This document shows positions 14,780 to 21,545 of a stretch of 22,843 nt of DNA, piece after piece. Source of the stretch: SVEL01 sp964573715 (GTDB lineage Bacteria > Bacillota > Clostridia > Lachnospirales > Lachnospiraceae). Positions within the stretch are counted from its first letter, which is position 1. Each line of letters opens with the position of its first letter. A program made the position numbers and the translations under genes. The notes beneath the pieces were generated by a model. It was not told where the DNA came from and did not search any database. It worked only from the letters and a program-made list of their open reading frames with translations. The DNA lies in the NCBI GenBank assembly GCA_964573715.1, contig CAZNKR010000029.1, positions 1 to 22,843 on the forward strand, written 5' to 3'.

Positions 14780-14886
14780 CAAAATAATATAAACCATAAA
14801 AATAATAAAACAAAAAAAACATTAGAAACAATAAAACAATAAAAACAACAAAACAATAAAAAAACAAAACCAATAAAAAACAACGG
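14780..14886 (+). repeat. A/C-rich, G-poor low-complexity spacer
   Basis: About 105 bases made almost only of A, C and T in units like AAACAATAA, with a single G until CGGAGG. It separates the reductase from trxA. It should be unstructured in RNA. No gene or terminator is visible. Confidence 0.7.
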
Positions 14887-14897
14887 AGGAAAAACAC

Positions 14898-15209
14898 ATG
14901 GTAGAAAAGATTTTAGAAAAGGATTTTAGTAAGGTAGAAGGAAATGAAATTGCAGTTGTAGATTTTAGCGCAACATGGTGTGGTCCATGTAAGATGCTAG
15001 CACCTGTATTAGAGGATGTTTCAGAAGAAATGAAGGATATGGTTAATTTTTATAATGTAGATGTAGATGAATGTCCAAACCTTGCAATGAAATATGGAAT
15101 TATGAATATTCCAGCCATTGCAGTTTTCAAAAATGGTGAAAGAGTAGGTCAACAGGTTGGATTTATGCCAAAGATGGCACTTATGGATTTTATTAAAGGG
15201 AATATTTAG
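14898..15209 (+). CDS. trxA: Thioredoxin
   Basis: 103 residues, the standard thioredoxin length. The active site is ATWCGPCKM (Cys28, Cys31), with the buried Asp in VVDFSATW, the cis-Pro in NIPAIAVF, and the Phe-x-x-Gly-x-x-x-G pattern near FKNGERVGQQVG. It reduces protein disulfides in the cytoplasm and is the natural partner of the reductase just upstream. CGGAGG precedes ATG 14898. ohrR follows after nine bases. It should be induced with the operon when organic peroxides inactivate OhrR. Confidence 0.96.
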   Translation: MVEKILEKDFSKVEGNEIAVVDFSATWCGPCKMLAPVLEDVSEEMKDMVNFYNVDVDECPNLAMKYGIMNIPAIAVFKNGERVGQQVGFMPKMALMDFIKGNI

Positions 15210-15218
15210 GAGAATATC

Positions 15219-15650
15219 ATGGCGGATAAATATGATTTATTAAAACTTGAGAACCAATTATGCTTTCCTTTGTATGTATGTGCCAAGGAGGTTGTTAAAA
15301 AATATAAACCATTTTTAGATGAATTTGATTTAACATACACTCAATATATTGCCATGATGGTTTTGTGGGAACATGAACAAATAAATGTAAAAGAATTAGG
15401 TGAATACTTATATTTAGATTCAGGAACACTTACTCCTGTGCTGAAAAAGCTTGAAAAACATGAGTATATTACCAGACAAAGAGCTGTTGAGGATGAAAGA
15501 GTGCTTCTTGTAAGTCTAACAAAAAAAGGACAAGATCTAAGAGATAAAATGCTAGATGTACCTAAAAAAGTTGGTGGTTGTGTGGCATTAGAAGAGAAAG
15601 ATGCAAAAACCTTATTTAAGCTTTTAAATAAAATATTAGGAAAATTATAA
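15219..15650 (+). CDS. ohrR: OhrR-type MarR-family peroxide sensor
   Basis: 143 residues, winged-helix MarR fold. It starts like OhrR with LENQLCFPLY, placing the sensor Cys at position 15 as in Bacillus OhrR. Tyr29 and Tyr40, which contact that Cys in the known family, are also at the same positions. A further Cys121 near the C-terminus (KVGGCVAL) and Cys21 suggest a two-Cys sensor that forms an intersubunit disulfide. The wing has EDERVLLVSLT. It should repress until an organic hydroperoxide oxidises Cys15. AGGAG overlaps the trxA stop, so it is coupled to trxA. Regulating a thioredoxin pair instead of ohrA is unusual. Confidence 0.85.
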   Translation: MADKYDLLKLENQLCFPLYVCAKEVVKKYKPFLDEFDLTYTQYIAMMVLWEHEQINVKELGEYLYLDSGTLTPVLKKLEKHEYITRQRAVEDERVLLVSLTKKGQDLRDKMLDVPKKVGGCVALEEKDAKTLFKLLNKILGKL

Positions 15651-15667
15651 TTTTTTTAGCCAAAAAA

Positions 15668-15714
15668 TTGACTTTTTTTTAACAATAAGTTACCATATTA
15701 GTTGCCCTATAGGG
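15668..15714 (+). promoter_or_regulatory. Promoter with CCCTATAGGG palindrome before the P-loop kinase-like gene
   Basis: TTGACT (15668-15673), 17 bases, TACCAT (15691-15696). The perfect 10-base palindrome CCCTATAGGG at 15705-15714 lies over the predicted start site. It is a candidate operator for an unknown regulator. Confidence 0.5.
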
Positions 15715-15757
15715 AAATGAATTATGATAACAGCAAAAGTTAAGGAGAATGATTATC

Positions 15758-16357
15758 ATGGCTAAGAAGATGATTCTTGTTACATCACCACCAGCATGTG
15801 GTAAAACATATATTTCAAAAGCATTGGCAAAAAGATTAAATCACGTTGTATACTTAGATAAGGATACTCTTATTGTTTTATCAAAACAGATATTTAGAGT
15901 AGCCGGAGAGCCATACAATCGTAGTAGTGATTTTTTTGAAGAGCATATTCGTGATTATGAATATGACGCAGTGGTTGATTTAGCACTAGAGGCTCTTGAG
16001 TATGATGACATTGTTCTTATCAATGCACCATTTACAAGAGAAATACGTGATGATGAATATATAGCTAATTTAAAAGAGAAGTTAGCACAAAAGGACGCGA
16101 CATTAGTTGTTGTTTGGGTAGATACTAAACCTGAAATTGTTCATAATCGTATGATAGAGAGAAATTCAGATAGAGATACATGGAAGCTAGAGCATTGGGA
16201 TGAATATATTTCAAAATGTAATTTTGATGTTCCAACAAATCTTGATGATCCAAAGGTTAAAGATGACCTGCTTATTTTCCAAAATAATAATGATACAGAG
16301 TTTGAAGAATCTATGACTAGAATCACAGGTATATTGCAAGAAACAATGAAAAATTAG
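15758..16357 (+). CDS. P-loop kinase-like ATPase (AAA_33/zeta-toxin fold)
   Basis: 199 residues from ATG 15758. The upstream ATG 15749 would touch the AAGGAGA at 15742-15748, so the second ATG is preferred. A Walker A motif, SPPACGKTYISK (10-21), is followed by YLDKDTL, then IVLINAPFTREIRDD, and a VVVWVDTKPEIVHNRMIERNSDRD segment that resembles the LID/arginine region of small-molecule kinases. The fold is that of the AAA_33/zeta-toxin/gluconate-kinase group. The substrate is not known. It has its own promoter and a palindromic operator candidate. Its last codons lie in a short repeat that recurs beyond the gap. Confidence 0.75.
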   Translation: MAKKMILVTSPPACGKTYISKALAKRLNHVVYLDKDTLIVLSKQIFRVAGEPYNRSSDFFEEHIRDYEYDAVVDLALEALEYDDIVLINAPFTREIRDDEYIANLKEKLAQKDATLVVVWVDTKPEIVHNRMIERNSDRDTWKLEHWDEYISKCNFDVPTNLDDPKVKDDLLIFQNNNDTEFEESMTRITGILQETMKN

Positions 16358-16524
16358 TACAAGAAACAATCAAACATTANNNNNNNNNNNNNNNNNNNNN
16401 NNNNNNNNNNNNNNNNNNNNNNNNNNNNNNNNNNNNNNNNNNNNNNNNNNNNNNNNNNNNNNNNNNNNNNNNNNNNNNNATAACAAACAATCAAACATTA
16501 TATAAGAAACAATGAAAAATTAGT
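16338..16524 (+). repeat. Short repeat array spanning an assembly gap
   Basis: The 21-base sequence at 16338-16358 recurs exactly at 16504-16524, and AACAATCAAACATTA occurs at 16365-16379 and again at 16486-16500, on both sides of a 100-N gap (16380-16479). The first copy contains the stop codon of the kinase-like gene. The gap probably reflects a tandem repeat the assembler could not resolve; the true array length is unknown. Confidence 0.75.
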
Positions 16525-16527
16525 GCT

Positions 16528-16556
16528 TTGACAAAATTATTATTTTAGTATATAAT
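16528..16556 (+). promoter_or_regulatory. Perfect consensus sigma-A promoter
   Basis: TTGACA (16528-16533), 17 bases, TATAAT (16551-16556). Both hexamers match consensus. It feeds directly into a terminator about 20 bases after its predicted start. Confidence 0.85.
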
Positions 16557-16562
16557 TTTGTT

Positions 16563-16613
16563 CAACCGAGTAGCCAAAGGCGTAAATCCAGGAAATGGAT
16601 TTGCGCCTTTTTT
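16563..16613 (+). ncRNA. Very short terminated transcript or attenuator
   Basis: From the predicted start near 16563, about 15 bases precede a 12-bp hairpin (16578-16589 with 16597-16608, one G-U) ending in six T's. The transcript would be about 50 nt and nearly all terminator. Downstream is only the MATE remnant and the cytidylate-kinase-like gene. It may be the attenuated leader of those genes or a tiny RNA. I recognise no riboswitch. Confidence 0.5.
16578..16613 (+). terminator. Strong intrinsic terminator just after a promoter
   Basis: AGGCGTAAATCC (16578-16589) pairs with GGATTTGCGCCT (16597-16608), loop of seven, T-run to 16613. Confidence 0.85.
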
Positions 16614-16671
16614 ATTTGCAATAAAAAACGAAGGATTAAAAAAATGCAACAAGATGGAACAGTAAATAAAA

Positions 16672-16945
16672 ATGTTAATGGTAGCAATAGCAATAGGTAC
16701 TGGCGTTGGAACAAACTATTCTGTTTTGTGCATTTGGTTTAAGAGATGCCATAACAACAATTGTTTCATTTAATCATGGAATGAGAAGTAAGATTAGGGT
16801 GAAAGCTGGAATAAAATATGGTATGATATATACATTAATAATAATGTTTGTCGGTTTAGTTTTTATTGAGATTTTCGCAGGTTCTTTTGCTATATTTTCA
16901 ATGAAAAGACTTAATCGAACAAAACTTAAAGAATTGGAGGCGTAA
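16672..16945 (+). pseudogene. MATE-family efflux transporter, mostly deleted
   Basis: Frame one at 16672 gives MLMVAIAIGTGVGTN, the helix after the first MATE substrate loop. From about 16706 a second frame gives FGLRDAITTIVSFNHGMRS, KIRVKAGIKYGMIYT and GLVFIEIFA, blocks of the second MATE half in which 'D-A-I-T-x-I-V-x-F-N-x-G' is characteristic. The usual 200-plus residues between are missing, and the end is replaced by a short charged tail stopping at 16943-16945. Intact MATE proteins have about 450 residues. This frame could look like a 79-residue gene but has no proper start. A related gene pair MATE/cytidylate-kinase-like is common in Lachnospiraceae. Confidence 0.65.
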
Positions 16946-16948
16946 ATT

Positions 16949-17536
16949 ATGAGCAAAAAGATTATTACCATTAGTCGTGAATTTGGTAGTGGAGGACGTT
17001 TTATAGGAGAGGAGGTTGCAAAACAGCTAGGCATTGCATATTATGACAAAGATATAATTGGAAAAGTGGCAAAAGAAAGTGGCCTTGCGAAGGAATTTAT
17101 CGAGCAAAAAGGAGAATTGGCACCAACGAAAAGTATATTTGCTTATAGTTTTGTTGGAAGAACAGCTAGCGGAATTTCTGTAGAGGATTACCTTTATCAA
17201 ATTCAAAGGGAAGTTATTGAAATCCTTGCCGATAAAGGACCTTGTGTTATTATTGGAAGAAATGCAGATTTTATTTTAAAGGACAGAGAAGATTGCCTCA
17301 ACGTTTTTATTTACGGAGATGAAGCAGATAAGATGAAGCGTATAGGTAAGCTTTATAGTAAAAATGATGATGAAGCCAAAAAACTTCTAAGAGATGTTGA
17401 TAAAAAAAGAGCAGTACATTATAAATATCACACAGATAGAGAATGGGGTAAGGCCCAAAATTATTCAATATGTTTAAACAGCTCTGTATTAGGATATGAT
17501 AAGTGTATGGAATTCATTAAAGAACTTTATCTATAA
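16949..17536 (+). CDS. Cytidylate-kinase-like protein
   Basis: 195 residues of the Cytidylate_kin2 family. The N-terminal ISREFGSGGRFIGEEVAKQLG (8-28) holds a modified P-loop (FGSGGR), then YYDKDIIGKVAKES, ILADKGPCVIIGRNADFIL, and a C-terminal DKKRAVHYKYHTDREWG block that corresponds to the LID arginines. The true nucleotide substrate of this family is not established; the name is by similarity to CMP kinase. GGAGG before ATG 16949 lies in the tail of the MATE remnant, three bases upstream of the start. It survives intact although its neighbour is destroyed. Confidence 0.88.
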   Translation: MSKKIITISREFGSGGRFIGEEVAKQLGIAYYDKDIIGKVAKESGLAKEFIEQKGELAPTKSIFAYSFVGRTASGISVEDYLYQIQREVIEILADKGPCVIIGRNADFILKDREDCLNVFIYGDEADKMKRIGKLYSKNDDEAKKLLRDVDKKRAVHYKYHTDREWGKAQNYSICLNSSVLGYDKCMEFIKELYL

Positions 17537-17554
17537 TATTGTATACAAGATGCG

Positions 17555-17618
17555 TTTCGTGCCAAAAAAGTACATTTCATGCCATACACTTGATTTTTGA
17601 TATGTAAAAGTCTATACT
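17555..17618 (+). promoter_or_regulatory. Promoter with direct repeats upstream of -35
   Basis: TTGATT (17590-17595), 17 bases, TATACT (17613-17618). Upstream, TTTCGTGCCA (17555-17564) and TTTCATGCCA (17575-17584) are direct repeats 20 bases apart, ending six bases before the -35. Direct repeats two turns apart at this place are typical activator sites, and LytTR regulators bind such repeats; a LytTR gene lies just downstream. The link is inferred. Confidence 0.5.
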
Positions 17619-17624
17619 TACTGT

Positions 17625-17776
17625 GAGATATGGGAAACGTATATATTTGATTAGTAATTGTAGGACGAGTATTTTGCATATATCTAATCACAGAGGAGAA
17701 TAAAACTTTTGGAGTTATTAAACGTATAAGTAATTTCCATTTATTGCACCAGCTAGATTTACTAGCTGGTGTTTTT
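17625..17776 (+). ncRNA. Possible ~150-nt non-coding transcript
   Basis: The interval between the promoter at 17590-17618 and the terminator at 17747-17776 holds no convincing gene. Short frames there have weak or no ribosome sites (AGAGGAG at 17693-17699 is followed by no good ATG). It may make a small RNA or serve as a remnant leader. No known RNA family is recognised. Confidence 0.35.
17747..17776 (+). terminator. Strong intrinsic terminator
   Basis: CACCAGCTAG (17747-17756) and CTAGCTGGTG (17762-17771) pair perfectly with a five-base loop, then TTTTT. Confidence 0.88.
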
Positions 17777-17821
17777 CTTTGACCACTTAGTTGAAAATAA
17801 TTACCACTTGGTTTTTTTGTA

Positions 17822-17850
17822 TTTACACATTTAATTTCCTGGAATATAAT
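17822..17850 (+). promoter_or_regulatory. Promoter that places the transcript start at the LytTR start codon
   Basis: TTTACA (17822-17827), 17 bases, TATAAT (17845-17850). The expected +1 is 17857 or 17858, and ATG begins at 17858. There is no Shine-Dalgarno sequence before that ATG. Confidence 0.65.
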
Positions 17851-17857
17851 CCTGAAT

Positions 17858-18322
17858 ATGAAGATCAAAATTGAAATTCAAGATGACTTAAACGAGGACG
17901 AAGTTGTCATCCGCTGCAGCAAATTAAATGAAGATGTCCAAAGAATAGGCCAGGCAGTTTCAGAAATAATAAACTCAAGTCAGAAACTAACATTTTTCAA
18001 AGGAGGAAAAGAATTTTATCTGATGCTTAAAGATATATTATTTTTTGAGACCGAAGAAAAGAAAGTTAACGTACATACAAAGGACGATATATATCAGTCC
18101 AAGTATAAGTTATATGAATTGGAAGAAATGCTTCCGGGATATTTTATGAGAGTATCAAAATCCACTATATTGAATACAAAAGAAATATATTCCATTAGTT
18201 GGAATCTTACATCCACTAGTGTAGTTGGATTTACAGGTACACAAAAGAGCGTATATGTATCTCGTTCATATTACAAGGTTTTAAAGAACAAATTAGATGA
18301 AAAGAAAAATCAATGGAGGTAA
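17858..18322 (+). CDS. LytTR DNA-binding regulator without receiver domain
   Basis: 154 residues. The first 45 form a beta-alpha module (IKIEIQDDLNEDEVVIRC) seen in stand-alone clostridial LytTR proteins. The LytTR domain covers about 48-150: FFKGGKEFYLMLKDILFFE, KKVNVHTKDDIYQSKYKLYELEEML, FMRVSKSTILN and YVSRSYYKVLKNKL. There is no phospho-acceptor receiver domain, so it is not a two-component regulator by itself. It is followed after four bases by a LiaF-like membrane protein, a frequent clostridial pair that senses envelope stress or controls a neighbouring transporter. The start appears leaderless. Alternative later starts would remove conserved N-terminal sequence. Confidence 0.88.
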   Translation: MKIKIEIQDDLNEDEVVIRCSKLNEDVQRIGQAVSEIINSSQKLTFFKGGKEFYLMLKDILFFETEEKKVNVHTKDDIYQSKYKLYELEEMLPGYFMRVSKSTILNTKEIYSISWNLTSTSVVGFTGTQKSVYVSRSYYKVLKNKLDEKKNQWR

Positions 18323-18326
18323 TCAT

Positions 18327-19049
18327 ATGAAAGGTAAAAATATTTTTCTGGGCTTATGCTTCATTATTGGAGCAGTGCTCTTAGTTATTAGTGAATTAGA
18401 TATTATTGGAGATATTAATATTTTTAGTATATTTCTTACAGTAGTTTGTGGTGCAGTAGTTTTTGAAGGTATTAGAAAGGTTAATTTCTGGGAAATACTT
18501 ATGCCAATAGCAATTGCTGGATGGATATGGGATGATGAACTGAAAATAACAGCCATTACACCTTGGACAATTATCATTGCAGCTGTATTTTTAAGTATTG
18601 GACTTAATTTTATATTTAAAGATGTTAGAAGAAAAAGAAAAAACAAAATGATTTTTAATGGAAATTTTCCTGTAGATTTTAATTATGGAGATAACAGTAG
18701 CTTCAGTGAAACACAGGGAAATGACATCAGATTTGAAAATAACTTTGGCTCAACAACAAAATATATTAATTCAACAGCTTTTAAGTATGGCAGCGTTGAA
18801 AACAATTTTGGTACCATGTCAGTATACTTTGATAATACCATTATTGAAGGTGGAGAGGCCACATTGAAGGTTGAAAATAATTTTGGTGAAACAGTTTTAT
18901 ATGTTCCATCAACATGGAATGTAGAAAATCATCTTTCATCAGGATTCGGAGCTATAAGAACTAAGGGAAATTGTACTACTTCTGGTTCTCCAACACTTAA
19001 ATTATATGGAGAAGCAAATTTTGGAGATGTGCTTATAACATATTTATAA
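18327..19049 (+). CDS. LiaF-like membrane protein, partner of the LytTR regulator
   Basis: 241 residues from ATG 18327, with GGAGG at 18315-18319 inside the end of the LytTR gene. Four membrane helices occupy about 4-105 (LiaF-type TM region). A cytoplasmic or surface beta-solenoid-like domain follows, with repeated 'VENNFG' elements (FENNFGS, VENNFGT, VENNFGE and a degenerate ANFGD), the DUF2154/toastrack hallmark. In Firmicutes LiaF proteins restrain envelope-stress regulators, so this one may hold the LytTR protein inactive at the membrane. That role is inferred from pairing. A terminator follows at once, so the pair is a two-gene operon. Confidence 0.85.
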   Translation: MKGKNIFLGLCFIIGAVLLVISELDIIGDINIFSIFLTVVCGAVVFEGIRKVNFWEILMPIAIAGWIWDDELKITAITPWTIIIAAVFLSIGLNFIFKDVRRKRKNKMIFNGNFPVDFNYGDNSSFSETQGNDIRFENNFGSTTKYINSTAFKYGSVENNFGTMSVYFDNTIIEGGEATLKVENNFGETVLYVPSTWNVENHLSSGFGAIRTKGNCTTSGSPTLKLYGEANFGDVLITYL

Positions 19050-19056
19050 AAAAAGT

Positions 19057-19088
19057 CATCCTGCGGCAAAGCTGCAGGATGTTTTTTT
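19057..19088 (+). terminator. Intrinsic terminator after the LytTR-LiaF-like operon
   Basis: CATCCTGC (19057-19064) and GCAGGATG (19074-19081) pair, then seven T's. Confidence 0.88.
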
Positions 19089-19187
19089 GTGATTATTTAA
19101 AATATATCTATAATATAACCATAATATAAACTATAAATATAATATATATGATAAATTATAAAATATAATAATGTGATAAAGCGTTAA

Positions 19188-19216
19188 TTGAAAACAAGAG
19201 TAATTAATGTTATAAT
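19188..19216 (+). promoter_or_regulatory. Promoter of the amino-acid ABC operon
   Basis: TTGAAA (19188-19193), 17 bases, TATAAT (19211-19216) with a TG extension at 19208-19209. The 100 bases before it are plain AT-rich sequence with no gene. Confidence 0.8.
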
Positions 19217-19245
19217 CGGTCCATATTGTTTTAATGGAGGACAGA

Positions 19246-20769
19246 ATGAAAAAAAGATTATTAGCATTACTTATAATTTCAATTATTACAACAGGGCTAT
19301 TTGCTTGCAATGATAAGGATAATAATGTAGGAGAAGAGACAGGAAGAAGTACACTTATTGTTGGCTTTGATGCAGAGTTTAAACCATATGGCTACAAAGA
19401 TGATTCAGGTGAATATGTAGGCTTCGATTTGGATTTAGCAGAACAAGTCTGTAAAAGAAATGGATGGACATTGGTTAAACAACCAATTGATTGGGCATCT
19501 AAGGATATGGAGTTGAATTCTGGCTCAATAGATTGTATATGGAATGGATTCACACTTACTGGAAGAGAAACAGATTATACCTGGACCGACGCTTATGTGG
19601 ACAATTCTCAAGTTGTAGTTGTAAATACTTCTTCTGGTATATCAAATTTTAATGATTTATCAGGAAAAACAGTTGTTGTACAACAGGATTCATCTGCAGA
19701 AGCTGCACTAGCAGGGGAAGATGCTACACAGGAAAATATTAATCTTGCATCATCCTTTAAAGCTCTTGAAAAAGTTGCTGATTATAATAGTGCATTTATG
19801 AGTTTGGAATCAGGTGTTGCTGACGCAATTTGTATGGATGTGGGAGTTGCAAAATATGAGCTTTCTGCTAGAGAAGACAAATTCACTATCTTAAGTGAGG
19901 TTATTTCAACAGAAGAATATGGAATAGGTTTTAAACTTGGAAACACATCATTAAGAGATGCAGTAATGGATTCGCTATATGATATGCTTGATGACGGAAC
20001 TATAGAAAAGATAACAAATAAATGGGGAATTTCAGGTGTTTGTCTTGGAAATAGTGAATCTACCAAAGCAAAGGATTTAGATGAATTAGCCACAAGTGTA
20101 AATCAGGATGATTTTTTTACTAAGTTTTTATCAATAGCTAAACAGCTAGTTAACGGTATTGGTGCGACACTTGCAATATTCATTCTTACATTACTATTTT
20201 CTCTTCCATTGGGGCTATTAATATGTGCGGGAAGACGCTCTAAAATATGGGCAATTAGATGGATAGTAAAGTTTTACATATCAGTTATGAGAGGCACACC
20301 TTTAATGCTTCAATTACTAGTGGCATTTTTTGGACCATTTTATCTTTTTGGAGTTTCACTTTCAAGTTCATATAGATTTTATGCTGTAATCATTGGGTTC
20401 ACTTTAAATTATGCAGCTTATTTTGCAGAAATATATCGTTCAGGAATTGAATCAATTCCATCGGGACAGTACGAAGCCGCACAAGTACTTGGATATTCAA
20501 AATTTCAAACTTTTATGATGATTATTTTTCCACAGATGGTTAAAAGAGTAATGCCTCCAGTTACCAATGAAATAATTACCCTTGTTAAAGACACATCTCT
20601 TGCTTTTGTTATTGCATATACAGAGATGTTTACATTGGCAAAGCAAGTTGCTGCTACAAATTCAAGCATTATGCCATTATTTATTGCGGGACTATTTTAT
20701 TACATATTTAATTATGTTGTAGCATTTGCGATGGAAAGAATAGAAAAGAAGTTAGGATATTACAAATAG
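19246..20769 (+). CDS. Polar amino-acid ABC importer: fused substrate-binding lipoprotein and permease
   Basis: 507 residues from ATG 19246, which has GGAGG five bases before it (19236-19240). A lipoprotein signal ends in GLFAC with Cys21. Residues about 35-265 are a family-3 solute-binding protein (VGFDAEFKPYGYKDDSGEYVGF, IDCIWNGFTLTGRE). From about 290 a BPD-type permease follows with five or so helices, MRGTPLMLQLLVAFFGP and the EAAQVLGYSKFQTF loop that docks the ATPase. Such binding-protein/permease fusions are common in Firmicutes glutamine/polar amino-acid importers. The ATPase gene follows after nine bases. The exact amino acid cannot be assigned. Confidence 0.9.
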   Translation: MKKRLLALLIISIITTGLFACNDKDNNVGEETGRSTLIVGFDAEFKPYGYKDDSGEYVGFDLDLAEQVCKRNGWTLVKQPIDWASKDMELNSGSIDCIWNGFTLTGRETDYTWTDAYVDNSQVVVVNTSSGISNFNDLSGKTVVVQQDSSAEAALAGEDATQENINLASSFKALEKVADYNSAFMSLESGVADAICMDVGVAKYELSAREDKFTILSEVISTEEYGIGFKLGNTSLRDAVMDSLYDMLDDGTIEKITNKWGISGVCLGNSESTKAKDLDELATSVNQDDFFTKFLSIAKQLVNGIGATLAIFILTLLFSLPLGLLICAGRRSKIWAIRWIVKFYISVMRGTPLMLQLLVAFFGPFYLFGVSLSSSYRFYAVIIGFTLNYAAYFAEIYRSGIESIPSGQYEAAQVLGYSKFQTFMMIIFPQMVKRVMPPVTNEIITLVKDTSLAFVIAYTEMFTLAKQVAATNSSIMPLFIAGLFYYIFNYVVAFAMERIEKKLGYYK

Positions 20770-20778
20770 GAGACTGTT

Positions 20779-21540
20779 ATGAAAATTTTAGAGATTAAAA
20801 ATATAAGAAAAAGCTTTGACCAAAATGAAGTTCTAAAGGATATTTCATTATCAGTCAATGAAGGGGAAGTTGTATCAATTATTGGCCCATCGGGATCAGG
20901 TAAATCAACATTATTAAGATGTGCAACATTGCTTGAGAAAATGGATAGTGGTACGCTTACATATTGTCAGGATACCGCGTGCAATGATGTAGAAGGACGT
21001 GCTGTTTATTCAGATAAATTACTACTTAAAAAAATTAGAGAATATTTTGGACTTGTATTTCAAAATTACAATCTTTTTCCTCATTATAATGTAATGAAAA
21101 ATATCTGTGATGCTCCAATTAAAATTCAAAAAAGAGATAAGAAGCAGGTATATGCAGAGGGAGAAGAAATACTTAAAAAGATGGGCCTTGAAGATAAAGA
21201 GGATGCATATCCATTTCAGCTATCAGGGGGACAATGTCAGCGAGTTGCCATAGCTAGAGCATTAGCAATGAACCCTAAAATGTTATTTTTTGATGAGCCT
21301 ACATCAGCTTTGGATCCAGAATTAACACTTGAAGTGTTAAAGGTATTAAAGGGTCTAGCAGCAGACAAGATGACTATGGTAATTGTCACTCATGAAATTG
21401 AATTTGCAAGAAATATATCAGATAGAGTTATTTTTATGAATGATGGAGTGATTATTGAAGAAGGAAAACCTGAAGACGTTATTGATAATCCATCTAATGA
21501 AAGAACAAAGTTATTTTTATCAAAGATGAACGAAAAATAG
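20779..21540 (+). CDS. Polar amino-acid ABC transporter ATPase (GlnQ-type)
   Basis: 253 residues, with all ABC ATPase motifs: Walker A GPSGSGKST (36-44), Q-loop FQNYNLFPHYNV, signature LSGGQCQRVAIARA, Walker B MLFFDEPTSALDPE and switch His in VTHEIEFA. The FQNYNLFPH and LEKMDSG features place it in the polar-amino-acid (GlnQ) subfamily. It powers the permease encoded directly upstream; each transporter would use two ATPases. GGAG before ATG 20779 is present. It ends the operon, and no clear terminator is seen before the nifS promoter. Confidence 0.93.
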   Translation: MKILEIKNIRKSFDQNEVLKDISLSVNEGEVVSIIGPSGSGKSTLLRCATLLEKMDSGTLTYCQDTACNDVEGRAVYSDKLLLKKIREYFGLVFQNYNLFPHYNVMKNICDAPIKIQKRDKKQVYAEGEEILKKMGLEDKEDAYPFQLSGGQCQRVAIARALAMNPKMLFFDEPTSALDPELTLEVLKVLKGLAADKMTMVIVTHEIEFARNISDRVIFMNDGVIIEEGKPEDVIDNPSNERTKLFLSKMNEK

Positions 21541-21545
21541 TACAA

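Noticed and set aside
16706..16945. A 79-residue membrane protein starting at TTG
   Set aside because: Its sequence is the second half of a MATE transporter fused by deletion, and the first-half remnant lies just upstream in another frame. It has no ribosome site.
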